12,271 nucleotides of DNA from Chitinophagaceae bacterium (GCA_947483345.1 CANKNL010000068.1:1-12271); one strand, 5' to 3'; shown: positions 6,166 to 11,790, counted from the stretch's first letter. The notes: generated by a model from the letters alone, not told the origin. Translations and numbers: made by a program.

Positions 6166-7353
6166 ATGGCAAAAGAATCATTCAAAAGGGATAAACCCCA
6201 TTTAAACGTTGGAACTATCGGTCACGTAGATCATGGTAAAACAACACTTACAGCCGCTATAACCGATGTTTTGTCAAAAAGAGGTTTGGCGGAGAAAAAA
6301 AATTATGATGATATCGATGGTGCTCCTGAAGAAAAAGAAAGGGGTATCACGATTAATACGGCTCACGTTGAGTATGCTACTGACTTACGTCATTATGCTC
6401 ACGTTGACTGTCCTGGTCACGCTGATTATGTGAAGAACATGATTACCGGTGCTGCCCAAATGGATGGAGCTATTCTGGTAGTTGCGGCTACAGATGGTCC
6501 TATGCCTCAAACCAAAGAACATATTTTGTTGGCACGCCAGGTAGGTGTACCTCAAATTGTTGTTTTTATGAACAAAGTTGATTTGGTTGATGATCCGGAA
6601 TTATTGGAATTGGTTGAAATGGAAATCCGTGAATTATTAACTTCATATGGTTTTGATGGTGATAATACACCTATCATTCAGGGATCAGCAACCGGTGCTT
6701 TAGCTGGTGATGATAAATGGATTGCCAAGATCAATGAATTAATGGATGCTGTTGATAGCTATATTCCATTACCACCAAGATTAGTTGATCTGCCTTTCCT
6801 GATGAGTGTTGAGGATGTTTTCTCAATTACTGGTCGTGGAACTGTTGCTACTGGTCGTATTGAAAGAGGTCGTATTAAAGTAGGTGAGCCTGTTGAAATT
6901 GTTGGATTAATGGAAAAGCCATTGTCTTCAACTTGTACAGGTGTTGAGATGTTCAAAAAATTATTGGACGAAGGTGAAGCCGGAGATAACGCAGGTCTGT
7001 TATTACGTGGTATTGAAAAAACTCAAATCCGTCGTGGTATGGTGCTTTGCAAGCCGGGTTCTATCACACCACACACCGAATTTAAAGGTGAAGTTTACGT
7101 ATTAAGCAAAGAAGAAGGTGGACGTCATACACCATTCTTTAATAAATACCGTCCTCAGTTTTATTTCCGTACTACCGATGTAACTGGAGAAGTTACATTG
7201 AATGCGGGAACAGAAATGGTTATGCCTGGTGATAATACATCATTAAATGTTGTATTAATTCAACCGATTGCGATGGAAAAAGGGTTAAAATTTGCGATTC
7301 GTGAAGGTGGCCGTACAGTAGGTGCAGGTCAGGTAACTGAAATTGTAAAATAA
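6166..7353 (+). CDS. tuf: Elongation factor Tu
   Basis: 395 residues, full length. EF-Tu carries aminoacyl-tRNA to the ribosomal A site as the GTP complex. G-domain motifs: G1 GHVDHGKT (19-26), G2 RGITIN with T62, G3 DCPGH (81-85), G4 NKVD (136-139), G5 GSATGAL. Domains 2 and 3 follow, with GRGTVATGRIERG and the C-terminal MEKGLKFAIREGGRTVGAGQVTEI. The start follows the A-rich sequence AAATATAAACA without SD. No promoter or terminator was found in the 116 bases after tRNA-Thr(GGT), so tuf should be cotranscribed with the four tRNAs, as tufB is in E. coli. A strong terminator follows at 7411. Confidence 0.99.
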   Translation: MAKESFKRDKPHLNVGTIGHVDHGKTTLTAAITDVLSKRGLAEKKNYDDIDGAPEEKERGITINTAHVEYATDLRHYAHVDCPGHADYVKNMITGAAQMDGAILVVAATDGPMPQTKEHILLARQVGVPQIVVFMNKVDLVDDPELLELVEMEIRELLTSYGFDGDNTPIIQGSATGALAGDDKWIAKINELMDAVDSYIPLPPRLVDLPFLMSVEDVFSITGRGTVATGRIERGRIKVGEPVEIVGLMEKPLSSTCTGVEMFKKLLDEGEAGDNAGLLLRGIEKTQIRRGMVLCKPGSITPHTEFKGEVYVLSKEEGGRHTPFFNKYRPQFYFRTTDVTGEVTLNAGTEMVMPGDNTSLNVVLIQPIAMEKGLKFAIREGGRTVGAGQVTEIVK

Positions 7354-7365
7354 GAGAATCTGTAT

Positions 7366-7384
7366 GCTCTGTAAATAGCAGAGC
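7366..7384 (+). other. Short hairpin after tuf
   Basis: GCTCTG (7366-7371) and CAGAGC (7379-7384) pair around TAAATAG, 12 bases after the tuf stop. It lacks a T-run directly behind it, so it is more likely an mRNA 3'-end or processing hairpin than a terminator; the real terminator is 30 bases further on. Confidence 0.45.
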
Positions 7385-7403
7385 GTTTATGGATGCTTTT
7401 TAA

Positions 7404-7411
7404 TATCTTTG
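7404..7411 (+). promoter_or_regulatory. Putative -7 element for tRNA-Trp-secE-nusG
   Basis: TATCTTTG matches TAnnTTTG exactly, but no TTG lies at the right distance upstream. The last G is the first base of the tuf terminator stem, so a transcript from here would begin inside that stem's left arm and lose the full hairpin. Moderate support only. Confidence 0.45.
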
Positions 7412-7452
7412 CAGAGTACTTAGGCCAAAAGCTTAGGTACTTTGCTTTTTTT
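7411..7452 (+). terminator. Strong intrinsic terminator after tuf
   Basis: GCAGAGTACTTAGGC (7411-7425) pairs with GCTTAGGTACTTTGC (7431-7445), 15 pairs with three G-T wobbles, loop CAAAA, then seven T (7446-7452). The stop of tuf is 57 bases upstream. Confidence 0.92.
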
Positions 7453-7511
7453 AAAGGTCTTCAGCCCCTTAAATCTTTCGAAAGGGACTTTTAAAGACGG
7501 GCAATGTTAAT

Positions 7512-7519
7512 GTTCTTTA
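7512..7519 (+). promoter_or_regulatory. boxA-like site, tRNA-Trp leader
   Basis: GTTCTTTA followed by AAAT, third copy of the octamer, about 100 bases upstream of tRNA-Trp. The leader before it (7457-7498) can also fold, e.g. GTCTT (7458-7462) with AAGAC and CCCTT (7466-7470) with AAGGG (7482-7486). Confidence 0.45.
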
Positions 7520-7541
7520 AAATATTATACTCTCATAAACT

Positions 7542-7573
7542 CCTCCTTGGGAGGGTTTGGGGGGTTTTACGGG
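7542..7573. repeat. GC-rich intergenic palindrome with G-tract run
   Basis: CCTCC (7542-7546) and GGAGG (7550-7554) pair over TTG. G-tracts at 7549-7551, 7553-7555, 7559-7564 and 7571-7573 fit the general G-quadruplex pattern (four runs of at least three G, loops of 1, 3 and 6 bases). Read on the minus strand the element resembles the one at 10472-10502. It stands out sharply in an AT-rich leader. Confidence 0.6.
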
Positions 7574-7604
7574 CATGGTCCCGCCGATTGCGGGATACGG
7601 GTCT
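7569..7604 (+). pseudogene. Broken copy of the 5' half of tRNA-Trp
   Basis: 7569-7579 (ACGGGCATGGT) is identical to bases 1-11 of the tRNA-Trp gene, and 7595-7604 (ATACGGGTCT) is identical to 7635-7644, the stretch ending at U33 just before the anticodon. Between them, the 11 bases of the D-arm are replaced by 15 bases so that TCCCGC-CGATT-GCGGGA forms a perfect 6-bp hairpin. There is no 3' half, so no tRNA can fold. The copy starts 44 bases upstream of the intact gene. A partial duplication with a palindromic insert is the simplest reading. Confidence 0.75.
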
Positions 7605-7612
7605 AAATAAAT

Positions 7613-7683
7613 ACGGGCATGGTGCAACGGTAGCATACGGGTCTCCAAAACCTTTGATCTGGGTTCGAATCCTAGTGCCCGTG
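7613..7683 (+). tRNA. tRNA-Trp (anticodon CCA)
   Basis: 71 bases. Acceptor ACGGGCA (7613-7619) pairs with TGCCCGT (7676-7682), discriminator G as in bacterial tRNA-Trp. The anticodon loop CTCCAAA carries CCA at 7645-7647; the anticodon stem has a C-T mismatch at its base (27-43) and a G-T next to it. T-arm CTGGG-TTCGAAT-CCTAG. No CCA end encoded. A tRNA-Trp gene before secE-nusG is common in bacteria. Confidence 0.95.
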
Positions 7684-7694
7684 CTAAATACACG

Positions 7695-7786
7695 GTTAAT
7701 CCGTTTAAACGTTAATCCGTTTGAGCGTTTTAACCAATTAACGGATTAACTAATTATCGGATTAACTAATTAACGGATTAACTAAT
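7695..7786. repeat. Inverted pair of 16-bp tandem arrays before secE
   Basis: Left array: two units GTTAATCCGTTTRARC starting at 7695 and 7711. Right array: three units containing AWCGGATTAAC starting at 7740, 7756 and 7772, the reverse complement of the left core, also in exact 16-base steps. The arms can form a hairpin with several registers, and the last unit ends about ten bases before the secE ATG. Confidence 0.88.
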
Positions 7787-7791
7787 AAAAC

Positions 7792-7989
7792 ATGAATAAA
7801 TTTACTGCATACCTCAAAGATTCTTACAAAGAATTAGTACATAAGGTAACCTGGCCTAACTGGGATCAATTACAACAATCTACGATGATTGTTTTAGGTG
7901 CTACGCTGATGATTACTGCTGTAGTTTGGGTGATGGATTTTGTAGCCAATAATTCCATGAAATTTATTTACTCTTTATTTAAAAGCTAA
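7792..7989 (+). CDS. secE: Preprotein translocase subunit SecE
   Basis: 65 residues, the short single-span form. SecE clamps SecY in the SecYEG channel of the inner membrane. An amphipathic helix (about 4-18) is followed by the conserved KVTWP (18-22) and one membrane span (about 31-51). It precedes nusG by two bases, the classical secE-nusG pair, and follows tRNA-Trp. No SD; the start lies just behind the 16-bp repeat arrays, which could influence initiation. Confidence 0.96.
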   Translation: MNKFTAYLKDSYKELVHKVTWPNWDQLQQSTMIVLGATLMITAVVWVMDFVANNSMKFIYSLFKS

Positions 7990-7991
7990 TT

Positions 7992-8597
7992 ATGGAAGTT
8001 ACAACACCGATAGTAGAAAAGATAGAGAAAGCCGAGAAAGAAAGCAAATGGTATGTGCTCCGTGTGGTCAGTGGCAAAGAACGTAAAATTAAAGAATACC
8101 TTGATAAGGATATTACACGTAATGGCTGGACAAATATTGTAAAGCAGGTTTTTTTACCTGTTGAAAAAGTATACAAAGTTCTGAATGGTAAAAAAGTAAT
8201 GCGTGAGCGGAATTTTTATCCAGGTTATATTATGATTGAAGTGGCTGATGGGAAACTGAATGATGATATGATTCAATCAATGAGCAATATCAGCAATGTC
8301 ATGCATTTTTTAACTGATGGTAAAGGATCAAAAGGGAATATCATTTCTTTACGTAAAGCCGAAGTAAATAAAATGCTTGGTAAGGTTGATGAAATGAGTG
8401 ATGCCGGCGGAATGACAATGAGCGAGCCTTTCATTATAGGCGAAACCATTAAGATCATCGACGGGCCATTTAATGACTTTAACGGTGTTATTGAAGAGGT
8501 TAATGATGAAAAGAAAAAACTGAAAGTACAGGTTAAGATCTTTGGCAGGGCCACTCCGGTTGAACTCAGCTATATGCAGGTTGAAAAAATTGTTTAA
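7992..8597 (+). CDS. nusG: Transcription termination/antitermination protein NusG
   Basis: 201 residues. The NGN domain (about 18-125) has WYVLRVVSGKE at its start and FYPGYI (75-80), the RNA polymerase clamp-binding face. The KOW domain (about 145-200) has GETIKIIDGPFNDFNGVIEEV and the C-terminal VKIFGRATPVELSYMQVEKI. The KOW domain binds S10 or Rho. It is slightly longer than E. coli NusG because of an acidic/basic N-terminal lead of about 18 residues. Two bases separate it from secE, so coupled translation is likely. A terminator follows directly. NusG with S10 is part of the boxA antitermination complex, relevant to the boxA-like sites here. Confidence 0.97.
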   Translation: MEVTTPIVEKIEKAEKESKWYVLRVVSGKERKIKEYLDKDITRNGWTNIVKQVFLPVEKVYKVLNGKKVMRERNFYPGYIMIEVADGKLNDDMIQSMSNISNVMHFLTDGKGSKGNIISLRKAEVNKMLGKVDEMSDAGGMTMSEPFIIGETIKIIDGPFNDFNGVIEEVNDEKKKLKVQVKIFGRATPVELSYMQVEKIV

Positions 8598-8604
8598 ATA
8601 ACTT

Positions 8605-8627
8605 AGCCACTAACGTGGCTTTTTTTA
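8605..8627 (+). terminator. Intrinsic terminator after nusG
   Basis: AGCCAC (8605-8610) and GTGGCT (8615-8620), loop TAAC, then a T-run 8620-8627. It ends 16 bases before the next start codon, leaving no room for a separate promoter downstream. Confidence 0.88.
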
Positions 8628-8643
8628 ATTAAAAATATATACA

Positions 8644-9111
8644 ATGAAAAAATTATGGCTACTGATCCCGGCCTTATTTGCAGGCTTTTTTTTGTTGGCA
8701 CAACCACCAACAGGAGATGCCAATACCGGGATGACATTCGGTGAAAAAATAACAGCAAATGGCGCTATCAGCACCAGTGAATTGGTTAAGGCCTTGCAAA
8801 GCACAAAATTGATGGATGTAAAAGTAAGCGGCAAGGTTAAGGAAGTTTGTAAAGCCGAAGGCTGCTGGTTAAGAATGGAAACGGCTGATGGATCCATGCT
8901 AATAAAAATGAAAGACCATGCATTTTTAGTGCCTTTATCTATGAATGGTAAACTCATTGTTGCTGATGGAACAGTTACACTAATAGAAACATCTGTTGAG
9001 ATGTTGAAGCATTATGCAGAAGATGCAGGTAAGAGTAAAGCAGATATTGATGCGATTCGTGAACCAAAGAAAGAAATTACCATGCAGGCAAAAGGTATTT
9101 TAGTACTTTAA
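8644..9111 (+). CDS. Small exported protein, DUF4920-like
   Basis: 155 residues. A classical signal peptide: MKK, hydrophobic core 4-19, likely cleavage after about A19. The mature part has GEKITANGAIS, then VCKAEGCWLRM with C69 and C74 (C-x4-C), a GSMLIKMKDHAFLVP strand pair, and a closing MQAKGILVL strand. This resembles DUF4920 proteins of Bacteroidota, for which I know no proven function; the two cysteines and H92 could bind metal or form a disulphide, which is inference. The gene sits between nusG and rplK, 16 bases behind the nusG terminator, so it depends on read-through or a promoter hidden in nusG. No SD. Confidence 0.75.
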   Translation: MKKLWLLIPALFAGFFLLAQPPTGDANTGMTFGEKITANGAISTSELVKALQSTKLMDVKVSGKVKEVCKAEGCWLRMETADGSMLIKMKDHAFLVPLSMNGKLIVADGTVTLIETSVEMLKHYAEDAGKSKADIDAIREPKKEITMQAKGILVL

Positions 9112-9124
9112 TTACGAAAACATT

Positions 9125-9158
9125 AAAAAATCTTGCGGAAAAAGGGAGATTTTTTTTT
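9125..9158 (+). terminator. Possible weak terminator before rplK
   Basis: AAAAAATCT (9125-9133) pairs with AGATTTTTT (from 9147), with a 13-base purine-rich loop, and T continues to 9158. The stem is AT-rich, so termination may be weak. The symmetric A and T runs could also work for the opposite strand. Confidence 0.5.
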
Positions 9159-9167
9159 AAAATATCC

Positions 9168-9196
9168 TTTAAAATCTATTTTTTTCCTTACCTTTG
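9168..9196 (+). promoter_or_regulatory. Promoter of the rplKAJL operon
   Basis: TACCTTTG (9189-9196) matches TAnnTTTG and is the same octamer as in the tRNA-tuf promoter. TTT at 9168-9170 is 18 bases upstream. Start expected near 9202, giving a leader of about 90 bases. Confidence 0.65.
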
Positions 9197-9208
9197 CCGC
9201 CCCAAATA

Positions 9209-9216
9209 GTTCTTTA
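9209..9216 (+). promoter_or_regulatory. boxA-like site, rplK leader
   Basis: GTTCTTTA right at the expected 5' end of the ribosomal protein mRNA, fourth copy of the octamer. Confidence 0.45.
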
Positions 9217-9222
9217 GTAAAA

Positions 9223-9240
9223 TCCCGATAGTTATCGGGA
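9223..9240 (+). repeat. TCCCGATA hairpin in the rplK leader
   Basis: TCCCGATA (9223-9230) is the exact reverse complement of TATCGGGA (9233-9240). It lies between the boxA-like site and rplK. A relative occurs between rplK and rplA (9747-9762). It may be a leader structure or a common intergenic palindrome of the genome. Confidence 0.7.
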
Positions 9241-9292
9241 GACTTGGGAGTCCTGCCAAAAGCAAGACGCTATCACCAAAAAAATGTAAAAA

Positions 9293-9736
9293 ATGGCAAA
9301 AGAGATCACCGCCTATGTCAAGCTCCAATGTAAAGGAGGACAGGCTAATCCGGCACCACCAATAGGACCTGCATTGGGTTCTAAAGGTATCAACATCATG
9401 GAGTTCTGTAAGCAATTCAATGGCAGAACCCAGGACAAACAGGGCAAAGTACTTCCTGTATTAATTACTGTTTATGCTGATAAGTCATTCGACTTTATCA
9501 TTAAAACCCCTCCCGCTGCAGTTCAGCTAATGGACGCCGCTAAAATCACCAGTGGTAGTAAAGAACCTAACCGTGTAAAAGTTGGAAAAGTTACCTGGGC
9601 TCAGGTAGAAGAGATAGCCAAAGATAAAATGGCCGATCTGAATGCTTTTACAATAAACAGTGCTATGAGCATGATTGCCGGTACTGCAAGAAGTATGGGT
9701 TTAACTGTTGACGGTAAAGCCCCATGGGAAAATTAA
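9293..9736 (+). CDS. rplK: 50S ribosomal protein L11 (uL11)
   Basis: 147 residues. The N-terminal domain carries GGQANPAPPIGPALG (15-29) with the prolines P20, P22, P23 and P26 that form the thiopeptide-binding face; the C-terminal domain, which binds the 23S GTPase-associated RNA, has the signature AKDKMADLNAFTINSAMSMIAGTARSMG (about 108-135, split here by function: rRNA-contacting helix and loop). First gene of rplK-rplA-rplJ-rplL. Start preceded by A-rich sequence without SD; a second in-frame start is not needed. An AAAGGAGG inside the gene (9332-9339) is coding for Lys-Gly-Gly, not a ribosome binding site. Confidence 0.98.
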   Translation: MAKEITAYVKLQCKGGQANPAPPIGPALGSKGINIMEFCKQFNGRTQDKQGKVLPVLITVYADKSFDFIIKTPPAAVQLMDAAKITSGSKEPNRVKVGKVTWAQVEEIAKDKMADLNAFTINSAMSMIAGTARSMGLTVDGKAPWEN

Positions 9737-9746
9737 TATCAATCAA

Positions 9747-9762
9747 TCCTGATAAATCGGGA
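9747..9762 (+). repeat. Small palindrome between rplK and rplA
   Basis: TCCTGAT and ATCGGGA pair with one G-T wobble. It is a degenerate relative of the 9223-9240 hairpin, placed in the 43-base rplK-rplA gap. Confidence 0.5.
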
Positions 9763-9779
9763 CCTAAAATTTGTAAAAA

Positions 9780-10469
9780 ATGATTACGAAAAAAAGAAAA
9801 GTAGCAAATACTAAGGTTGATATTAATAAAGCTTATTCCTTAAAGGAAGCTTCAACATTAGTTAAAGAAGTAAACACAACAAAATTCGATAGCTCTGTAG
9901 ATCTGCATATTAAATTAGGCGTTGATCCAAAGAAAGCCGATCAGGCCGTACGCGGTACTGTTTCTTTGCCACATGGTACAGGTAAAACAAAACGGGTACT
10001 TGTTTTATGTACACCCGATAAGGAAGCCGAAGCCACTGCTGCCGGTGCTGATTATGTAGGTTTGGATGAATTTATAACGAAAATTGAAGGTGGTTGGACA
10101 GATATTGACGTGATTGTAGCAACACCTTCTGTAATGCCTAAGATAGGTAAATTAGGTAAAGTGTTAGGCCCTCGTAACCTGATGCCAAATCCTAAAACCG
10201 GTACAGTTACTAATGATGTTGCAGGTGCAATCAATGATTTAAAAGGTGGTAAAATTGCTTTTAAAGTAGATAAAGTTGGTATCATACATGCCTCTATCGG
10301 AAGAGTTAGTTTTGCTTCTGAAAAAATCGCTGAAAATAGCCAGGAACTGATTAATGCTATCATGAAATTAAAACCATCATCATCTAAGGGAACTTATTTG
10401 AGAGGGGTTAGCATGGCAAGCACGATGAGTCCGGGTATTGCAATTGATACGAAATCTGTTCACAACTAA
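9780..10469 (+). CDS. rplA: 50S ribosomal protein L1 (uL1)
   Basis: 229 residues, the usual length. L1 forms the mobile stalk beside the E site and moves deacylated tRNA. Domain I has TTKFDSSVDLHIKLGVDPKK and DQAVRGTVSLPHGTGK (54-69); domain II has the hallmark LGPRNLMPNPKTGTVT (129-144); the C-terminus returns to domain I with LRGVSMASTMSPGIAID. In E. coli L1 represses its own rplKA mRNA by binding a leader; whether the leader here contains such a site was not established. Start after an A-rich stretch, no SD, 43 bases after rplK. Confidence 0.98.
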   Translation: MITKKRKVANTKVDINKAYSLKEASTLVKEVNTTKFDSSVDLHIKLGVDPKKADQAVRGTVSLPHGTGKTKRVLVLCTPDKEAEATAAGADYVGLDEFITKIEGGWTDIDVIVATPSVMPKIGKLGKVLGPRNLMPNPKTGTVTNDVAGAINDLKGGKIAFKVDKVGIIHASIGRVSFASEKIAENSQELINAIMKLKPSSSKGTYLRGVSMASTMSPGIAIDTKSVHN

Positions 10470-10471
10470 AG

Positions 10472-10502
10472 CCCCACCTAACCATCCCCTGAGGGGGAGG
10501 GA
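10472..10502 (+). repeat. GC-rich palindromic element between rplA and rplJ
   Basis: CCCCACCTAACCA leads into TCCCC (10485-10489), TGAG loop, GGGGA (10494-10498), then GGGA. On the opposite strand the block at 7541-7564 has the same layout (C-runs, AA, CCC, TCCC, AAGG, AGGA). It fills half of the 60-base gap, where the L10 regulatory leader is expected in other bacteria. Confidence 0.65.
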
Positions 10503-10529
10503 TAAACGGAGCGAATTAAAAATACTAAA

Positions 10530-11192
10530 ATGACAAAACAGGAAAAAAATGAAGTGATTGAGTTGTTGAAAGGCAAGTTTGCTCAATACAATAACTTCTA
10601 CATAACTGACACCGAAAGCTTAACTGTAGCACAGGTTGGCAGATTAAGGAACCATTGCTTTAATAAGCAGGTTGAAATGAAAGTGGCTAAGAATACACTT
10701 ATTAAAAAGGCTTTAGAAAGTATAGATGCTGAAAAATACAGCGGTGTTTTTGATTCACTGCATAAGGTAACGGCTTTAATGTTCAGCGAAAATCCGAAAG
10801 AGCCTGCGATGATCATCAGCACTTTTCGTAAAGAAAATAACAACGAAAAACCGTTGTTGAAAGCGGCTTTTATTAATGGAGATGTATTTGTAGGAAACGA
10901 TCAACTGAAAGCATTAACTCAGATCAAAACCAAGAATGAACTGATTGGTGAAGTCATTGGATTATTGCAGGCACCCATTCAACGTGTATTGGGCGCTTTA
11001 CAAAACAAAGATGCAGCAAAAGAAGTAGTAGCTGAAGTAGTAGCTGAAGAAGTTGCCGCAGCAGTTGCAGAAGTCGTTGCAGAAGTCGTTGCAGAAATAC
11101 CAACTGTTGAAGCTGCTCCGGTTGCCGAAGCGCCCGCAGCAGAAGCAGCACCGGAAACACCGGCGGCTGAAGATGAAACGCCACAGGCTTAG
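10530..11192 (+). CDS. rplJ: 50S ribosomal protein L10 (uL10) with extended C-terminus
   Basis: 220 residues; the family is usually about 165-180. The globular rRNA-binding domain (1-130) has TKQEKNEVIELLKGKF, the strand ITDTESLTVAQVGRLR and KVAKNTLIKKAL (51-62). The helix that anchors L7/L12 dimers should start near residue 135 (NELIGEVIGLLQAPIQRVLGAL). Beyond residue 160 comes an extra tail: KDAAKE, then VVAE tetrads at 166-173 and 182-189, then an Ala/Pro/Glu-rich end closing in DETPQA. The VVAE part could prolong the helix, the last 30 residues look disordered. The tail is encoded by 12-base tandem duplications. Followed by rplL after a long gap of 142 bases. Confidence 0.96.
   Translation: MTKQEKNEVIELLKGKFAQYNNFYITDTESLTVAQVGRLRNHCFNKQVEMKVAKNTLIKKALESIDAEKYSGVFDSLHKVTALMFSENPKEPAMIISTFRKENNNEKPLLKAAFINGDVFVGNDQLKALTQIKTKNELIGEVIGLLQAPIQRVLGALQNKDAAKEVVAEVVAEEVAAAVAEVVAEVVAEIPTVEAAPVAEAPAAEAAPETPAAEDETPQA
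11022..11093 (+). repeat. 12-bp tandem duplications in the rplJ tail
   Basis: GAAGTAGTAGCT twice (11022-11033, 11034-11045) and GAAGTCGTTGCA twice (11070-11081, 11082-11093). Each unit codes for E-V-V-A and keeps the frame. The two pairs encode the same peptide with different codons, so they arose as separate or older duplications. Confidence 0.9.
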
Positions 11193-11221
11193 TTGTAAAC
11201 TAAAACTGTAACCATTCGAAT

Positions 11222-11261
11222 TTTGCACATTTGCTTAACTGCATATTTGCATATTTATAAA
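11222..11261 (+). repeat. Octamer tandem array between rplJ and rplL
   Basis: Five 8-base steps: TTTGCACA, TTTGCTTA, ACTGCATA, TTTGCATA, TTTATAAA, consensus TTTGCATA. It starts 29 bases after the rplJ stop. The remaining gap (11262-11334) can form a small structure with ACACTC (11277-11283 region) against GGGTGT (about 11305-11310). Confidence 0.6.
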
Positions 11262-11334
11262 GTAACAATTTTTTTAAAACACTCCGACGGACCCAATATA
11301 ACAAGGGTGTGAAGCCGGAAAAAAAACAAACATT

Positions 11335-11706
11335 ATGGCAGACGTAAAAACATTAGCTGAAAATTTAGTAGGCTTAACAGTTAAAGAAGTACAGGAATTA
11401 GCAGAATTTTTAAAATCAGAGTACGGCATTGAACCAGCTGCTGCTGCAGTTGTGATTAGTGCAGGTGGCGATGGCCCTGCTGCTGCTGAAGAGAAAACAT
11501 CTTTTGATGTGATCTTGAAAGCTGCTGGTGCCAACAAATTAGCGATTGTAAAGATCGTTAAAGAATTAACAGGATTAGGATTGAAGGAAGCTAAAGATTT
11601 AGTTGACGGTGCTCCAAAACCAGTTAAAGAAGGTGTTGACAAAGCAACAGCAGAAGAAATCAAAACAAAATTAGCTGAAGCTGGTGCTGACGTTGAGGTT
11701 GCTTAA
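11335..11706 (+). CDS. rplL: 50S ribosomal protein L7/L12 (bL12)
   Basis: 123 residues. The N-terminal dimerisation helices (1-32, DVKTLAENLVGLTVKEVQELAEFL) are followed by a flexible Ala/Gly-rich hinge (33-53), and the C-terminal factor-binding domain (55-123) has KTSFDVILKAAGANKLAIVKIVKELTGLGLKEAKDLVDGAPKPVKEGV as its core, with the K residues that contact EF-Tu/EF-G helices. It forms the stalk with L10. Start without SD, preceded by A-rich sequence. The operon ends here with a terminator rather than running into rpoB. Confidence 0.98.
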   Translation: MADVKTLAENLVGLTVKEVQELAEFLKSEYGIEPAAAAVVISAGGDGPAAAEEKTSFDVILKAAGANKLAIVKIVKELTGLGLKEAKDLVDGAPKPVKEGVDKATAEEIKTKLAEAGADVEVA

Positions 11707-11790
11707 TTAATTCTTTCTTGTATGATGTAGCTTATAAATTCAGTGAATTTTATATGCAGATATTACTGCGAAGTCGCAAAAAATAAATTT

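Noticed and set aside
5940..6185. Minus-strand open frame over tRNA-Thr(GGT)
   Set aside because: Same artefact: RIELTTPSLPRKCSTPELRR is the antisense reading of the tRNA, and it runs into the tuf start.
7504..7749. Open frame of 81 codons before secE
   Set aside because: It runs through the palindromes, the whole tRNA-Trp and the 16-bp arrays; its composition is that of the RNA gene, with no protein features.
7695..7786. CRISPR-like array
   Set aside because: The 16-base units follow each other without unique spacers, the two halves face each other, and no cas gene is present.
9332..9339. AAAGGAGG as a second Shine-Dalgarno
   Set aside because: It is inside rplK, codes for conserved Lys-Gly-Gly, and no start codon follows at a suitable distance.
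10954..11228. Leucine-rich and cysteine/phenylalanine-rich minus-strand frames
   Set aside because: They are shadows of the repetitive Ala/Glu/Val codons of the rplJ tail, with extreme composition and no start context.
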